DNA from: an uncultured Pelagibacteraceae bacterium
Lineage (GTDB): Bacteria > Pseudomonadota > Alphaproteobacteria > Pelagibacterales > Pelagibacteraceae
Length of the DNA: 44,137 nucleotides
Assembly: GCA_902559935.1 (NCBI GenBank)
Contig: CACEJN010000005.1
Coordinates: forward strand, 1-44,137
Direction: 5' to 3'
The notes beneath the pieces were generated by a model. It was not told the DNA's origin and ran no database searches. It saw only the letters and a list, made by a program, of their open reading frames with translations. This document shows, piece by piece, positions 1 to 9,480 of the stretch; position 1 is the first letter of the stretch; every line of letters begins with the position of its first letter. Made by a program: the position numbers and the translations under genes.

Positions 1-878
1 TTATACTTATTTATAAGAGCAATAATTTCATTAAAGTCATCTTTTGTTCTTAACTCTTTTTTAAACATATTTGATAAAATTTTCTTTTCATCATTTCCTA
101 ATTTTTGAAAAAGTAAAATTATTGGTAAGGTAATTTTTCCTTCAAAAAAATCTTGACCAATTTTTTTTCCAAATAGTTTGAGCTCAGCATTATAGTCTAA
201 TGTGTCGTCTGCTATTTGAAAAGTTAATCCCAAGTTTCTTCCATAAAATTCTAAAGCATCTTTTTCTTTATTTTCTGCATCAGATAAAATTGCACCAACT
301 TTAGTTGCTGATGCAAATAACTCAGCAGTTTTAGCTGAGATTATTTTTAAATATGTTTCTTCCAGCATATCAACTTCACCTTTGTGTTGAAGTTGTAGAA
401 CTTCTCCTTGAGCAATTTTAGATGAAGTGGACGATAATAATTTTAAAACTTCTAGGTTTCCGTCTTCTACCATCATTTCAAAACATCTACTCAATAGATA
501 ATCTCCAATTAAAACTGACGAGTGATTATTCCAAACTTTGTTTAAAGTTTCTTTTCCTCTTCTAACAGTGCCTTCATCAATTACATCATCATGCATCAAT
601 GTTGCGCTGTGAATTAATTCAACACACGCAGCTAAATTTATATCTCTAGAGCCTTTAGAGTAACCGCATAATTTTGCACTACCCAAAGTTAGTAAAGCCC
701 TTAGTCTTTTTCCTCCAGTTTCTATATGATAATCTGTCATTTTTTGAACCAGCTGTACATCACTAGATAATTTTGATTTTATTTTTTCTTCGGTTAAAAC
801 CAGTTTTTCTTCAACCGAGTCTTTAAGCTGAAAATATGAATCATTTATTTGATTTTTAAGCCGTACAACTGTTCCCAT
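1..878 (-). CDS. ispB: Polyprenyl (probably octaprenyl/decaprenyl) diphosphate synthase, 3' end cut by window edge
   Basis: The - strand frame opens with ATG at 878 and stays open for 292 codons to the window edge, so roughly the last 40 residues are missing. The protein is a trans-isoprenyl diphosphate synthase, which elongates farnesyl/geranyl diphosphate with isopentenyl diphosphate to make the ubiquinone side chain. Visible motifs are GGKRLR near residue 55, the first aspartate-rich motif DDVID at 97-101 and the second, DDTLD, at 224-228 inside FQIADD. The residue five before the first motif is alanine, which in this family goes with long-chain products. It is divergent from the sppA-like gene, with about 114 bases between starts. 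The exact chain length cannot be read from sequence alone, so the symbol is by family. Confidence 0.9.
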   Translation of the reverse strand, partial: MGTVVRLKNQINDSYFQLKDSVEEKLVLTEEKIKSKLSSDVQLVQKMTDYHIETGGKRLRALLTLGSAKLCGYSKGSRDINLAACVELIHSATLMHDDVIDEGTVRRGKETLNKVWNNHSSVLIGDYLLSRCFEMMVEDGNLEVLKLLSSTSSKIAQGEVLQLQHKGEVDMLEETYLKIISAKTAELFASATKVGAILSDAENKEKDALEFYGRNLGLTFQIADDTLDYNAELKLFGKKIGQDFFEGKITLPIILLFQKLGNDEKKILSNMFKKELRTKDDFNEIIALINKY

Positions 879-924
879 AAGATTTTTAAATTAGTATAAT
901 TTGTTTATATATATTACTTATCAA

Positions 925-952
925 TTGACGCACCAGTTTCTTCAATTATAAG
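925..952 (+). promoter_or_regulatory. Predicted sigma70-type promoter for the sppA-glyQS-ppdK run
   Basis: TTGACG at 925-930 and TATAAG at 947-952 are separated by 16 bases, a near-consensus -35/-10 pair. It would place the transcript start near 959, about 34 bases before the peptidase ATG. The - strand also carries a TATACT (893-898) suited to the divergent polyprenyl synthase, but no good -35 partner was found for it. Prediction by eye only. Confidence 0.45.
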
Positions 953-992
953 TAGTCTTTATATTCAATAAATAATTCTATAAGACTTACCT

Positions 993-1799
993 ATGTTCTC
1001 TTTTTTTAAAAAGAAAAAAATTGTTGCTCACTTAAAATTAAGTGGGGTTATTGGTAATGCAGGAAAATTTAAACAAGGTATTGATTTTGCAGGTCAAGAA
1101 GAACTAATTAAAAAGGCTTTTTCTCTAAAAAAAGCGTCATGTGTTGCTATATCAATCAATTCTCCAGGAGGATCACCAGTTCAATCTCATTTAATCTACA
1201 GCTTTATTAGACAACAAGCAAAAAAACACAAAAAAAAAGTTATTGTATTCGCTGAAGACGTAGCAGCTTCTGGAGGCTATTTGATTTCTTGTGCTGGGGA
1301 CGAAATTTATGCAAATTCAAGTTCAATAATTGGATCCATAGGAGTGATATATTCTTCTTTTGGATTTACAGAGTTGATAAAAAAAATTGGGGTTGAAAGA
1401 AGAGTTCATACTGCTGGCAAAAACAAAAGCACACTTGATCCATTTTTAGAAGAAAAAAACGAGGATATTGAAAGATTAAAAAATATTCAATTGGATCTTC
1501 ATAAAGACTTTATAGATGTTGTTGAAAAAAGTAGAGGATCAAAATTAAACAAATCTGATGTAGAACTTTTTTCAGGTGAGTTTTGGTCAGGCAGTAAAGC
1601 AAAAAATTTAGGATTGATTGATGGAATAGGTGACGCACATGAAATATTAAAAGATAAATTTGGTGAGGATGTAATCATTAAAAAATTTGAAAAATCCAAA
1701 GGATGGTTAAGTCAAAAACTTTCTTCATCTAGCAATCAAGTAGATCAAATAGTAAGTATTTTAGATGAAAGATCAATTTGGCAAAGATATGGTTTCTAA
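993..1799 (+). CDS. sppA: Signal peptide peptidase SppA-like serine protease (family S49)
   Basis: This 268-residue protein has the S49 fold core. A GxxASGG-type segment gives the nucleophile Ser93 (VAASGGY), and Lys143 or Lys145 in TAGKNKS is the likely general base. The length fits the short, single-domain SppA found in alphaproteobacteria rather than the about 610-residue E. coli form. S49 peptidases degrade leftover signal peptides and other membrane-embedded fragments. No convincing N-terminal membrane anchor is visible: the protein begins MFSFFKKKK and goes straight into the beta strand AHLKLSG, so membrane association, if any, is peripheral. The gene ends 11 bases inside the start of glyQ, so the two are probably translationally coupled. 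Confidence 0.85.
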   Translation: MFSFFKKKKIVAHLKLSGVIGNAGKFKQGIDFAGQEELIKKAFSLKKASCVAISINSPGGSPVQSHLIYSFIRQQAKKHKKKVIVFAEDVAASGGYLISCAGDEIYANSSSIIGSIGVIYSSFGFTELIKKIGVERRVHTAGKNKSTLDPFLEEKNEDIERLKNIQLDLHKDFIDVVEKSRGSKLNKSDVELFSGEFWSGSKAKNLGLIDGIGDAHEILKDKFGEDVIIKKFEKSKGWLSQKLSSSSNQVDQIVSILDERSIWQRYGF

Positions 1800-2670
1800 A
1801 GCAAAAAAAGAAAAAAAAAAAATTCAAACATTCCAAGATACAATTTTAAATCTTCAGAAATTTTGGAGTAAAAAGGGATGCATTATTCTTCAGCCTTACG
1901 ATATGGAGGTTGGTGCAGGAACTTTTCACCCAGCTACTACCCTAAGATCACTAGGAACTAAACCATGGAAAGCAGCTTACGTACAACCATCAAGAAGACC
2001 CACAGATGGAAGATATGGAGATAATCCAAACAGGTTACAACACTATTATCAATTTCAAGTTTTAATCAAACCTTCTCCTGAAAATATAAAAAAACTTTAT
2101 TTAAATAGTTTGTCTACTATAGGAATAGATCATAATGATCATGATATAAGGTTTGTTGAAGATGATTGGGAAAGTCCAACATTAGGTGCCGCAGGATTGG
2201 GATGGGAAGTATGGTGTGATGGAATGGAAATTACTCAATTCACCTATTTTCAACAAATGGCTGGATTTGATTGTAAACCTGTATCAGTTGAAATCACTTA
2301 TGGCTTAGAAAGAATTTGTATGTTCACTCAAAAAGAAAAAAATGTTTATGATTTATTGTGGAATGATGAAGGTTTAAAATATCACGAAGTTTTTCATCAA
2401 GCCGAAAAAGAATTTTCAGCATACAATTTTGAACATGCGAATGTAGAAACACTTTTGAAAATGTTTGAAATGCATGAGTCTGAGGCAAAAGATTTGGTAG
2501 AAAAAAAAATTTCATTACCAGCATATGATCAATGTTTAAAAGCCAGTCATGTGTTTAATATTCTAGATGCAAGAGGTGCAATCAGTGTCGCACAAAGAGC
2601 TGGTTATATTGCTAGAATAAGAGATATTACAAAATCTGTAGCTGGCGTTTGGTTAGATAGTCAAAAATAA
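1789..2670 (+). CDS. glyQ: Glycine--tRNA ligase alpha subunit
   Basis: This is the catalytic alpha chain of the bacterial alpha2beta2 glycyl-tRNA synthetase, 293 residues from ATG 1789. Family signatures are clear: [65 protein letters not shown] and [18 protein letters not shown]. An in-frame ATG at 1765 would add eight residues and lengthen the overlap with the upstream peptidase gene from 11 to 35 bases. Neither start has a convincing Shine-Dalgarno sequence, so I prefer 1789 because the overlap is shorter and family members start just before the FQD motif. The last base of the stop codon is the first base of the glyS ATG, which fits a strict alpha/beta subunit operon. Confidence 0.95.
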   Translation: MVSKAKKEKKKIQTFQDTILNLQKFWSKKGCIILQPYDMEVGAGTFHPATTLRSLGTKPWKAAYVQPSRRPTDGRYGDNPNRLQHYYQFQVLIKPSPENIKKLYLNSLSTIGIDHNDHDIRFVEDDWESPTLGAAGLGWEVWCDGMEITQFTYFQQMAGFDCKPVSVEITYGLERICMFTQKEKNVYDLLWNDEGLKYHEVFHQAEKEFSAYNFEHANVETLLKMFEMHESEAKDLVEKKISLPAYDQCLKASHVFNILDARGAISVAQRAGYIARIRDITKSVAGVWLDSQK

Positions 2671-4756
2671 TGTCAGAGTTTTTTTTAGAATTATTTAGTG
2701 AAGAAATACCTTCAAATCTTCAACAAAATTTAAGGGAAGACTTACTTAAAAGTTTTAATGATTTATTTTTAGAAAAATCAATTTTATTTAAAAAAAGCTC
2801 GTCATATTCAACACCAAACAGATTAGTGGTATTATTTGAAGGTGTTCAAAAAAATGTTGTACTAAAATCTGAAGAGATTAAAGGTCCAAATATTAAGTCA
2901 CCAGAGGCAGCACTCGAGGGGTTTGTTAGGTCAAATAAAATCTTAAAAAAGGATCTCTACCAAAAGAAAACAGACAAAGGAGAATTTTATTTTTTCAAGA
3001 CAAAATCAAAAAAATTGCACACTCATGAATTATTAGAGGAATTTATCCCAATATTATTGAATAAAATTCAATGGAAAAAATCAATGTATTGGGGAACTTT
3101 TGACCTTAATTGGGGTAGACCTTTAAAGTCAATTCTAGCTGTATTTGATAAAAAAAAGTTAAATTTTAATTTTCATCACCTAACATCTTCTAACTCAACT
3201 TTTATTGATAAAGAATTTGAGGAAAATAAAAAGTCTTTCTTAGAATTTAAAAATTCATCATTCCACAATAAATCATAAACATTTTTTTTAAAAAAATTGA
3301 CATTATCGTTGATCATAATGAAAGAAAAAAATTAATAGAAAAAAAATTTAACAATATATTAAAAAATAAAAATATTAAGATCCAACATAATCCTAGATTA
3401 CTTAATGAAGTTGTAGATTTAACAGATCAACCAAATATCCTTCTTTGTGAATTTGATAAAAAATTTTTAAATATTCCAAAAGAAATATTAATTATTACCA
3501 TGCAATACCATCAAAAATATTTTCCTATATTTGATAATAAAGAAAATATTACCAATGAATTTTTAGTGGTTGCAAACAAAAAAGACAAAAAGGGATTAAT
3601 TAAATTAGGAAATGAAAGAGTAGTTGAAGCAAGATTAAGTGACGCAGAATTTTTTTGGAAAAAAGATAAATCTCAAAATATGGTCAAAAAAGTTACTGAA
3701 TTAAAATCAATGAATTATTTTAAAGGATTAGGAAGTTATTTCGATAAAGCCCAAAGAATGAGAAAATTGGGTGGAATGATATCTGATGAACTTTTAATCA
3801 GTAAAGAAAAAGTTGAATTGTCAGCATCAATTTGTAAAGTTGATTTATTATCAGAACTAGTAGGTGAATTTCCAGAACTCCAAGGTGTAATGGGAGGTTA
3901 TTTTGCTAACGCACAAGGTTTTGATAAAGATTTAGCTTTGGCGATAAGTGAGCAATATTTACCTACAGGTTCAGGTTCAAGAGTTCCAAAAAAACCATTT
4001 AGCATAGCCCTTTCTTTGGCTGATAAGATAGATACTTTAGTGGGTTTTTTTGGTTTAAATCAAAAACCAACAAGTTCGAAAGATCCGTATGCTCTAAGAA
4101 GATTAGCATTGGGGGTAATAAGAATAATAGTTGAAAATAAAAAAGATTTTAAAATAAAAGATCTAATTAATTATTCTTTAAGCCTGTATTTAGATCAAGG
4201 TTTTGAAATTGATAACCAATCTCTACAAAATGAATTATCAGATTTTTTAATGGATAGATTAAAATATCACATGAAGGAAGAAGATATTAGAAATGATATA
4301 ATTCAAGCATCAACTAGTTCTTTTAACTTAGATCAATCTGTTATTATTTTTAATAAAGCTAAACATTTAAATAAAATTATTAACAAACCAAATGGTTTAG
4401 ATATTATTGCAAGCTATAAAAGAGCCTCAAACATTTTAGATGGTGAATTAAAAAAAGATAAAATAGAATTATCAAATACAACTGACCCTGGAATTTTTAA
4501 AACCGAGTTAGAAAAAAACCTATTTAAAAAAATTAGTGAATTAAGGAAATATTTTTCAGGCATTAATAAAGATGAAAATTATGTTCAAACATTGGACAAT
4601 TTAGCTAGCGTCAAAAGAGAGGTTTTTGACTTTTTTGATAATGTAATTGTGAACGAAGATGATCTGGTCATAAAGAAGAATAGGCTGGAACTAATCCAAA
4701 TGATGTGTAAAACGTTCAACAATTATGTTAATTTTGCTCTAATCGACTCCCGTTAA
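2670..4756 (+). CDS. glyS: Glycine--tRNA ligase beta subunit, interrupted by a one-base frameshift near 3275
   Basis: The beta chain binds and positions tRNA-Gly for the GlyQ catalytic subunit. The N-terminal part (2670-3278, 202 residues) begins EFFLELFSEEIPS and contains STPNRLVV and MYWGTFDLNWGRPL. It stops at TAA 3276. The rest resumes in the -1 frame, open from 3272 to 4756, and contains VDHNERKKLI, QKYFPIFD, RLSDAEFFWKKD, LQGVMGGYFA, EQYLP, ALADKIDTLVGFF and KDPYALRRLALGVIRI. The total span is 2087 bases, one short of 696 codons. Restoring one base in the TCA-TA-AAC stretch gives a continuous protein of about 695 residues with a Tyr at the junction, the usual family length. Because the gene is essential and otherwise intact, a sequencing or assembly error, or a very recent mutation, is most likely. 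Confidence 0.9.
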
Positions 4757-7422
4757 TGAAAAAACTTATTTTAAACTTTAATTCTAAGGATAGTAAAAAA
4801 ATTAAAAATCCTAAAAACTTTTTAGGAGGAAAAGGTGCTAATCTTTCTGAAATGGGAAGAATGGGTCTTCCAGTGCCTCCTGGTTTTACAATATCCACAA
4901 AAGTTTGCGAAATTTTTTATAAGGATAAAAAAAGATTAAATAAAAGTTTAATTTCTCAAATTAAAAAAGAATTAAAATTAATCGAAAAAGATGTTTCTAA
5001 GAAATTTGGGGACTTAAAAAATCCACTTTTATTGTCTGTGCGGTCTGGTGCAAGAGTATCAATGCCAGGTATGATGGATACTATTCTAAATCTGGGTTTG
5101 AACGATAAAACAGTTAAAGCTTTAGCAATTAAAACTTCAAATGGAAGATTTGCTAAAGACAGTTATAGAAGATTCATTCAAATGTACGGTAATGTGGTAA
5201 TGGGCGTAGAAGGTTATCATTTTGAGGAATTAATTGAAAATTATAAACTTACGAAAGGTGTTTTGTTAGATACAGATTTAGATGAAAGTGATTGGGATGG
5301 ATTAATTAAAGATTTTAAAAGAACAGTAAGAGAAAAGGCAAAAAAAGATTTTCCTCAAGATGTTCATGAACAATTGCTAGGAGCAATAAGCGCAGTATTT
5401 TTATCATGGGAAAGTAATAGAGCAAAAGTTTACAGAAAACTAAATCAAATCCCAGCCGAGTGGGGAACTGCTGTAAATGTTCAATCAATGGTTTTTGGAA
5501 ATATGGGTGATGATTGTGCAACAGGAGTTGTGTTTACACGAAATCCATCAGATGGATCAAATGAAATATATGGTGAGTATTTAATTAATGCGCAAGGCGA
5601 AGATGTTGTAGCGGGCACAAGGACACCTCAATACATAACAAAAAAAGCTAGGAGAGATGCTCAGGTAAAAGAATTATCAATGGAAGAGTCTATGCCTAAA
5701 GTCTTTAAAGAACTTCAAAAAATTTTGAAAAAATTAGAGATGCATTACAAAGATATGCAAGACGTAGAGTTTACAGTTGAAAATAGTAAACTATGGATGC
5801 TTCAAACAAGATCAGGAAAAAGAACAGCAAAATCAGCAGTGAAGATCGCAGTTGATATGGTTAAAGAAAAATTAATTTCTAAAAAGGAAGCTGTATTAAG
5901 AATTGACCCAAATTCTTTAGACACACTTTTGCACCCTACTTTGGATGAAAAAAGCTCAATTAATGTTATAGCAAATGGATTGCCAGCATCACCAGGTGCA
6001 GCCAGTGGTAAAGTTGTATTTACATCAGAAGAGGCTGAAAGATTAACCGCAATGATGCAAGATACAATTTTGGTTAGAGTAGAGACCTCCCCAGAAGATA
6101 TACAAGGAATGCATGCTGCTAAAGGAATTTTGACTGCTAGAGGAGGAATGACAAGTCATGCAGCTGTTGTTGCCAGAGGTATGGGTAGACCATGTGTATC
6201 AGGATCAAGTGAAATTGATATAAAATATGAAAATAAATCTTTTAAAACATCCTCAATGGAGATTAAAGAAGGAGACGTAATCACTATTGATGGCTCAACT
6301 GGAAGAATTATTGCTGGAAGTGTTTCAACTGTGGAGCCTGAAATATCTGGTGATTTTTCCAAGTTAATGTCTTGGGCAGATAGCTTTAGGAAATTAAAAG
6401 TAAGAACAAATTCTGAGACACCAAAAGATACCAAAACAGCAAAAGATTTTGGTGCTGAGGGTATTGGATTATGCAGAACTGAACATATGTTTTTTGATGA
6501 AGAACGAATTTTGTCTGTAAGAGAAATGATATTATCTAAAACAAAAGAAGACAGAGCAATAGCATTACAAAAACTGTTACCGCATCAAAGAAAAGATTTT
6601 ATAGATATTTTTAAAATCATGAATGGATTACCAGTCACAGTTAGATTGTTGGACCCACCATTACATGAATTTTTACCACGTACAGAAAAGGAAATTAATG
6701 AGGTTGCTAGTATAGTTGATCTCCCAGTTAAAGAGGTTGAGTCAAGAATTGAAGAGCTCCATGAGCAAAATCCTATGTTAGGTCATAGGGGATGTCGTCT
6801 AGGAATATCTTTTCCTGAAATTTATGAAATGCAATGCAAAGCAATATTCGAGGCTTTGGCTTACCTCAAAAAAAATAAAATTAAATCTGCATTTCCTGAA
6901 ATAATGATACCTTTAGTATCTACAGAGGCTGAAATTAAAATAATGAAAGAATTAGTAATTAGAACTGCTAGTCAAGTTCAAAAAGAAAATAAATTGAAAA
7001 TAGAATTTTTAGTTGGAACGATGATTGAATTACCTAGAGCGGCAATAAAAGCAAAGGAGATTGCTAAGCATGCAGAATTCTTTAGTTTTGGAACAAATGA
7101 TTTAACTCAAACTACTTTTGGAATTAGTAGGGATGATAGCGGTAAATTTTTAAATGATTATTTAGAAAACAAAATTTTTTCTGTTGATCCTTTCGTTTCA
7201 ATAGATGAAGGAGTTTCAGATTTAGTTGAAATAGCAGTAGAAAAAGGAAGAAAACAAAATAAAAATCTTAAATTAGGTATTTGTGGAGAGCATGGAGGAG
7301 ATCCGCATAGTATATCTTTTTGTTCTAAAGCAGGATTGAATTATGTTTCTTGTTCACCTTATAGAGTTCCTGTTGCAAGGTTGGCTGCTGCTCAAGCTGA
7401 AATTAAAAAAAAATTAAATTAA
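4756..7422 (+). CDS. ppdK: Pyruvate, phosphate dikinase
   Basis: PPDK interconverts pyruvate + ATP + Pi and phosphoenolpyruvate + AMP + PPi. At 888 residues it is full length. Domains in order: the N-terminal ATP-grasp domain (FLGGKGANLSEM near residue 23; VSMPGMMDTILNLG), the phosphohistidine swivel domain with the catalytic His468 in GGMTSHAAVVARGMG, and the C-terminal PEP/pyruvate TIM barrel with FGTNDLTQTTFG and the catalytic Cys843 in GICGEHGGDP. Its ATG overlaps the glyS stop by one base (TAATG), so it is almost certainly cotranscribed with glyQS. The pairing of glycyl-tRNA synthetase with PPDK makes a translation/central-carbon operon without an obvious biochemical link. The 3' end runs into the terminator side of the antisense tmRNA gene. 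Confidence 0.97.
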   Translation: MKKLILNFNSKDSKKIKNPKNFLGGKGANLSEMGRMGLPVPPGFTISTKVCEIFYKDKKRLNKSLISQIKKELKLIEKDVSKKFGDLKNPLLLSVRSGARVSMPGMMDTILNLGLNDKTVKALAIKTSNGRFAKDSYRRFIQMYGNVVMGVEGYHFEELIENYKLTKGVLLDTDLDESDWDGLIKDFKRTVREKAKKDFPQDVHEQLLGAISAVFLSWESNRAKVYRKLNQIPAEWGTAVNVQSMVFGNMGDDCATGVVFTRNPSDGSNEIYGEYLINAQGEDVVAGTRTPQYITKKARRDAQVKELSMEESMPKVFKELQKILKKLEMHYKDMQDVEFTVENSKLWMLQTRSGKRTAKSAVKIAVDMVKEKLISKKEAVLRIDPNSLDTLLHPTLDEKSSINVIANGLPASPGAASGKVVFTSEEAERLTAMMQDTILVRVETSPEDIQGMHAAKGILTARGGMTSHAAVVARGMGRPCVSGSSEIDIKYENKSFKTSSMEIKEGDVITIDGSTGRIIAGSVSTVEPEISGDFSKLMSWADSFRKLKVRTNSETPKDTKTAKDFGAEGIGLCRTEHMFFDEERILSVREMILSKTKEDRAIALQKLLPHQRKDFIDIFKIMNGLPVTVRLLDPPLHEFLPRTEKEINEVASIVDLPVKEVESRIEELHEQNPMLGHRGCRLGISFPEIYEMQCKAIFEALAYLKKNKIKSAFPEIMIPLVSTEAEIKIMKELVIRTASQVQKENKLKIEFLVGTMIELPRAAIKAKEIAKHAEFFSFGTNDLTQTTFGISRDDSGKFLNDYLENKIFSVDPFVSIDEGVSDLVEIAVEKGRKQNKNLKLGICGEHGGDPHSISFCSKAGLNYVSCSPYRVPVARLAAAQAEIKKKLN

Positions 7423-7425
7423 ATA

Positions 7426-7680
7426 GGGGGCGTTCTGTTGCCAGGTGCCCCAGACCCCGTTTGCTTAATTAACTAAGTTAATTAGGCAGCAAGTGCGTAA
7501 CTTTCGTTAGCAATTATAAATTAGCCCGTTACGGTGGAACAATCCCGAACGAAAGAATAGCCTTTAGTCACCCGTCGAATCTAGTTCACCCCCATAAGTT
7601 GTAATGGTGGAGGTGGTGGGTACTGCCCCCACGTCCGCAATGGTTATTACGAAATTCGTTTATCGTCGTAGTTGGAAAAC
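7426..7680 (-). ncRNA. ssrA: Circularly permuted two-piece tmRNA (ssrA)
   Basis: On the - strand, the acceptor piece comes first (about 7680-7605). It carries a CGGACG-TGGG-loop-CCCA T-arm and ends CCACCA at 7605. An 11-base linker (7604-7594) follows. The coding piece starts at 7593 with GGGGGTG and continues as the typical 5' tmRNA segment (AGATTCGACGGGTGAC). Acceptor-stem bases GGGGGUG pair with CACCUCC, and the third pair is G-U, the alanine identity element. The tag frame runs GCT (7511) to TAA (7482) and encodes ANESYALAA, so the full tag is probably A-ANESYALAA. A GGGG.../...GCCCC structure ends near 7426 and is followed by a T-rich tract that can terminate transcription. tmRNA with SmpB rescues stalled ribosomes. 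The exact 5' end and processing sites are estimates. Confidence 0.92.
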
Positions 7681-7690
7681 CAACATTATT

Positions 7691-7718
7691 AATATAAAAG
7701 TAATTACAACAGATTCAA
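7691..7718 (-). promoter_or_regulatory. Predicted promoter of ssrA
   Basis: Read on the - strand, TTGAAT (7718-7713) and TATATT (7696-7691) are 16 bases apart. They would start transcription near 7684, just upstream of the acceptor piece. The elements lie in the short divergent region shared with thyX (ATG 7727). Prediction by eye. Confidence 0.45.
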
Positions 7719-7726
7719 TAACAATC

Positions 7727-8680
7727 ATGAAATTAACTAAAGAACAACAAGAAGAAATAAAAAATCAACAATCTCAAAGCAACCAAACAAAAAGAGTTAC
7801 TGCTCCTGAGCTTGAAAAAATCCTTTATGAAGCAATTCCAGCTTTAGATCATGGTTTTGTAAGAGTTGTTGATTATATGGGTGATGACACATCTATAGTT
7901 CAATCAGCCAGAGTATCGTACGGAAAAGGAACCAAACAAGTTTCAACTGACAAAGGTTTAATTAAATATTTAATGAGGCATTGGCACAGCACTCCATTCG
8001 AAATGTGTGAAATTAAATATCATGTTAAGCTTCCAATATTTATTGCAAGACAATGGATTAGACACAGAACTGCAAATGTAAATGAATATTCTGCAAGGTA
8101 TTCAATTTTAGATAAAGAATTTTATTTGCCATCACAAGAAAATTTAGCCGCTCAATCAACTAGTAATAGACAGGGTAGAGGAGATGTCTTGGAAGGAAAA
8201 CAGGCAGAGGAAGTATTAGAACTTCTAAAAAGTGATGCAGAGAGAACTTATGATAATTATGAGACTATGCTTAATGAAAGATTTGATGGATCAACTATTG
8301 ATGAAAATAAAAAAGGTCTAGCGAGAGAACTTGCAAGAATGAATTTAACACTAAATACTTATACCCAATGGTATTGGAAAACTGATTTATTAAACTTAAT
8401 GAATTTTTTAAGATTGAGAGCTGATAGTCATGCTCAATATGAAATTAGAGTTTATGCCGACATAATGCTCAATACATTAAAAAAGTGGGTTCCAATTACT
8501 TATGATGCCTTCATGGATTATAGAGTAGGCGGTACCGAAGTTTCTGCAAAAGGAAAAATGATTATAAAAAAACTTATTAAAGGTGAAAAGATTGAAATGG
8601 AAAACTCTGGCCTATCTAAGCGGGAGTGGAACGAACTTATGTTAGCTTTTGAGATTAATGATAAAATCATTAAGTCATAA
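7727..8680 (+). CDS. thyX: Flavin-dependent thymidylate synthase
   Basis: ThyX makes dTMP from dUMP using methylenetetrahydrofolate, FAD and NADPH. The ThyX signature RHR-x7-S is present as R112-H113-R114 with Ser122 ([15 protein letters not shown]), and there is an earlier RVSYGKGTK-type segment. The open frame extends upstream to ATG 7604, but that extension lies antisense on the tmRNA acceptor piece and its promoter. The first ATG outside it is 7727 ([12 protein letters not shown]), giving 317 residues, a usual size for alphaproteobacterial ThyX. No strong Shine-Dalgarno is visible. It is the last core gene before the sugar cassette. ThyX instead of ThyA suits an organism that recycles folate economically, which is an inference. 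Confidence 0.95.
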   Translation: MKLTKEQQEEIKNQQSQSNQTKRVTAPELEKILYEAIPALDHGFVRVVDYMGDDTSIVQSARVSYGKGTKQVSTDKGLIKYLMRHWHSTPFEMCEIKYHVKLPIFIARQWIRHRTANVNEYSARYSILDKEFYLPSQENLAAQSTSNRQGRGDVLEGKQAEEVLELLKSDAERTYDNYETMLNERFDGSTIDENKKGLARELARMNLTLNTYTQWYWKTDLLNLMNFLRLRADSHAQYEIRVYADIMLNTLKKWVPITYDAFMDYRVGGTEVSAKGKMIIKKLIKGEKIEMENSGLSKREWNELMLAFEINDKIIKS

Positions 8681-8730
8681 AATCATAATATATAGTAAAA
8701 TATATTGTATATTATGAACCAATACAAATA

Positions 8731-9480
8731 ATGAATAAAATATCTAAAAAAAAAATATATGGTGTTGTTATTTGTTACAATAGTGAGCTTGTAATAAAAG
8801 ATCTTTATCAAAGAATAGATAAAGAATTGTTTGATAAAATTTATTTTTTTGATGATAATTCGACAGATAATTCTTATGAAGTTGCAAAAGAGTTTGATTG
8901 GAATGTTGTAAAAAATCAAACTAATTTAGGTCATGGTGGAAATTTAAAAAAAGCTATTAAAACTGCATTTGAAGACGGTGCAGATTATGTTTTAGAAATT
9001 CATGCAGATAACCAATATAATCCTAACTTAATTTTAAAAGCTAAACATTTTATTGAGCAAGATTATGCTCTAATAACAGGTTCAAGATTTGTTAATAAAA
9101 ATCCACATTTAGATGAAGGAATGCCATTTTTAAGATACTTTTCAAATAAAGTTATGAGTAATTTTACCAGAAAACTTTTATCTATAAATCTAAGTGAGTT
9201 CCACACAGGTTTTAAAATTTTTGGTAAAAATTTTTACAACAAAGTTCAATTTGAACATTGTTCAAATAACTATTTGTTTTCTTTTCAAATTATTTTGGCA
9301 ACAAAATTTTTTAATTTAAAATATGGAGAAATTAGTATTTCCGCTGATTATGGAGATAAAGTAAATTCGTGCAATTATTATAATGGTTTTATTTACTTAA
9401 TATCAAATTTTGTTGAAATATTTTTTTATTTGCTAGCTAAATCTAAAATTTTTACAAATATCTTATATAAGCCTAAATAA
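8731..9480 (+). CDS. Family 2 glycosyltransferase
   Basis: The GT-A glycosyltransferase is 249 residues. The N-terminal nucleotide-sugar fold shows IYGVVICYNSE, then FFDDNSTDNSYEVA and TNLGHGGNLKKAIKTA, followed by EIHADNQYNP. The last segment occupies the place of the metal-binding DxD-type motif in dolichyl-phosphate-mannose-synthase-like members. The C-terminal about 30 residues (FIYLISNFVEIFFYLLA) are hydrophobic and may form one membrane segment. It is the first gene of the accessory cassette and could transfer the sugar built by the following genes, but donor and acceptor cannot be deduced from sequence. Its 3' end overlaps the convergent reductase gene by 8 bases. A small AT-rich gap (8681-8730) with TATATTG-like repeats precedes it. 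Confidence 0.8.
   Translation: MNKISKKKIYGVVICYNSELVIKDLYQRIDKELFDKIYFFDDNSTDNSYEVAKEFDWNVVKNQTNLGHGGNLKKAIKTAFEDGADYVLEIHADNQYNPNLILKAKHFIEQDYALITGSRFVNKNPHLDEGMPFLRYFSNKVMSNFTRKLLSINLSEFHTGFKIFGKNFYNKVQFEHCSNNYLFSFQIILATKFFNLKYGEISISADYGDKVNSCNYYNGFIYLISNFVEIFFYLLAKSKIFTNILYKPK

Noticed and set aside
3272-3300. Programmed ribosomal frameshift in glyS
   Set aside because: The junction has no X-XXY-YYZ slippery heptamer before the stop at 3276-3278, no stimulatory structure is evident, and glyS is not known to use frameshifting.
7604-7726. Coding extension of thyX upstream of ATG 7727
   Set aside because: It is antisense to the tmRNA acceptor piece and promoter, and the residues do not resemble ThyX.
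7426-8730. tmRNA as an integration site for the sugar cassette
   Set aside because: Islands that use ssrA leave a repeat of its 3' end; no such direct repeat or integrase was found, and thyX separates the two.
8683-8919. - strand ORF of 78 residues over the glycosyltransferase start
   Set aside because: It is a low-complexity shadow with almost only Ile, Phe, Tyr and Asn, and overlaps a clear GT2 gene.
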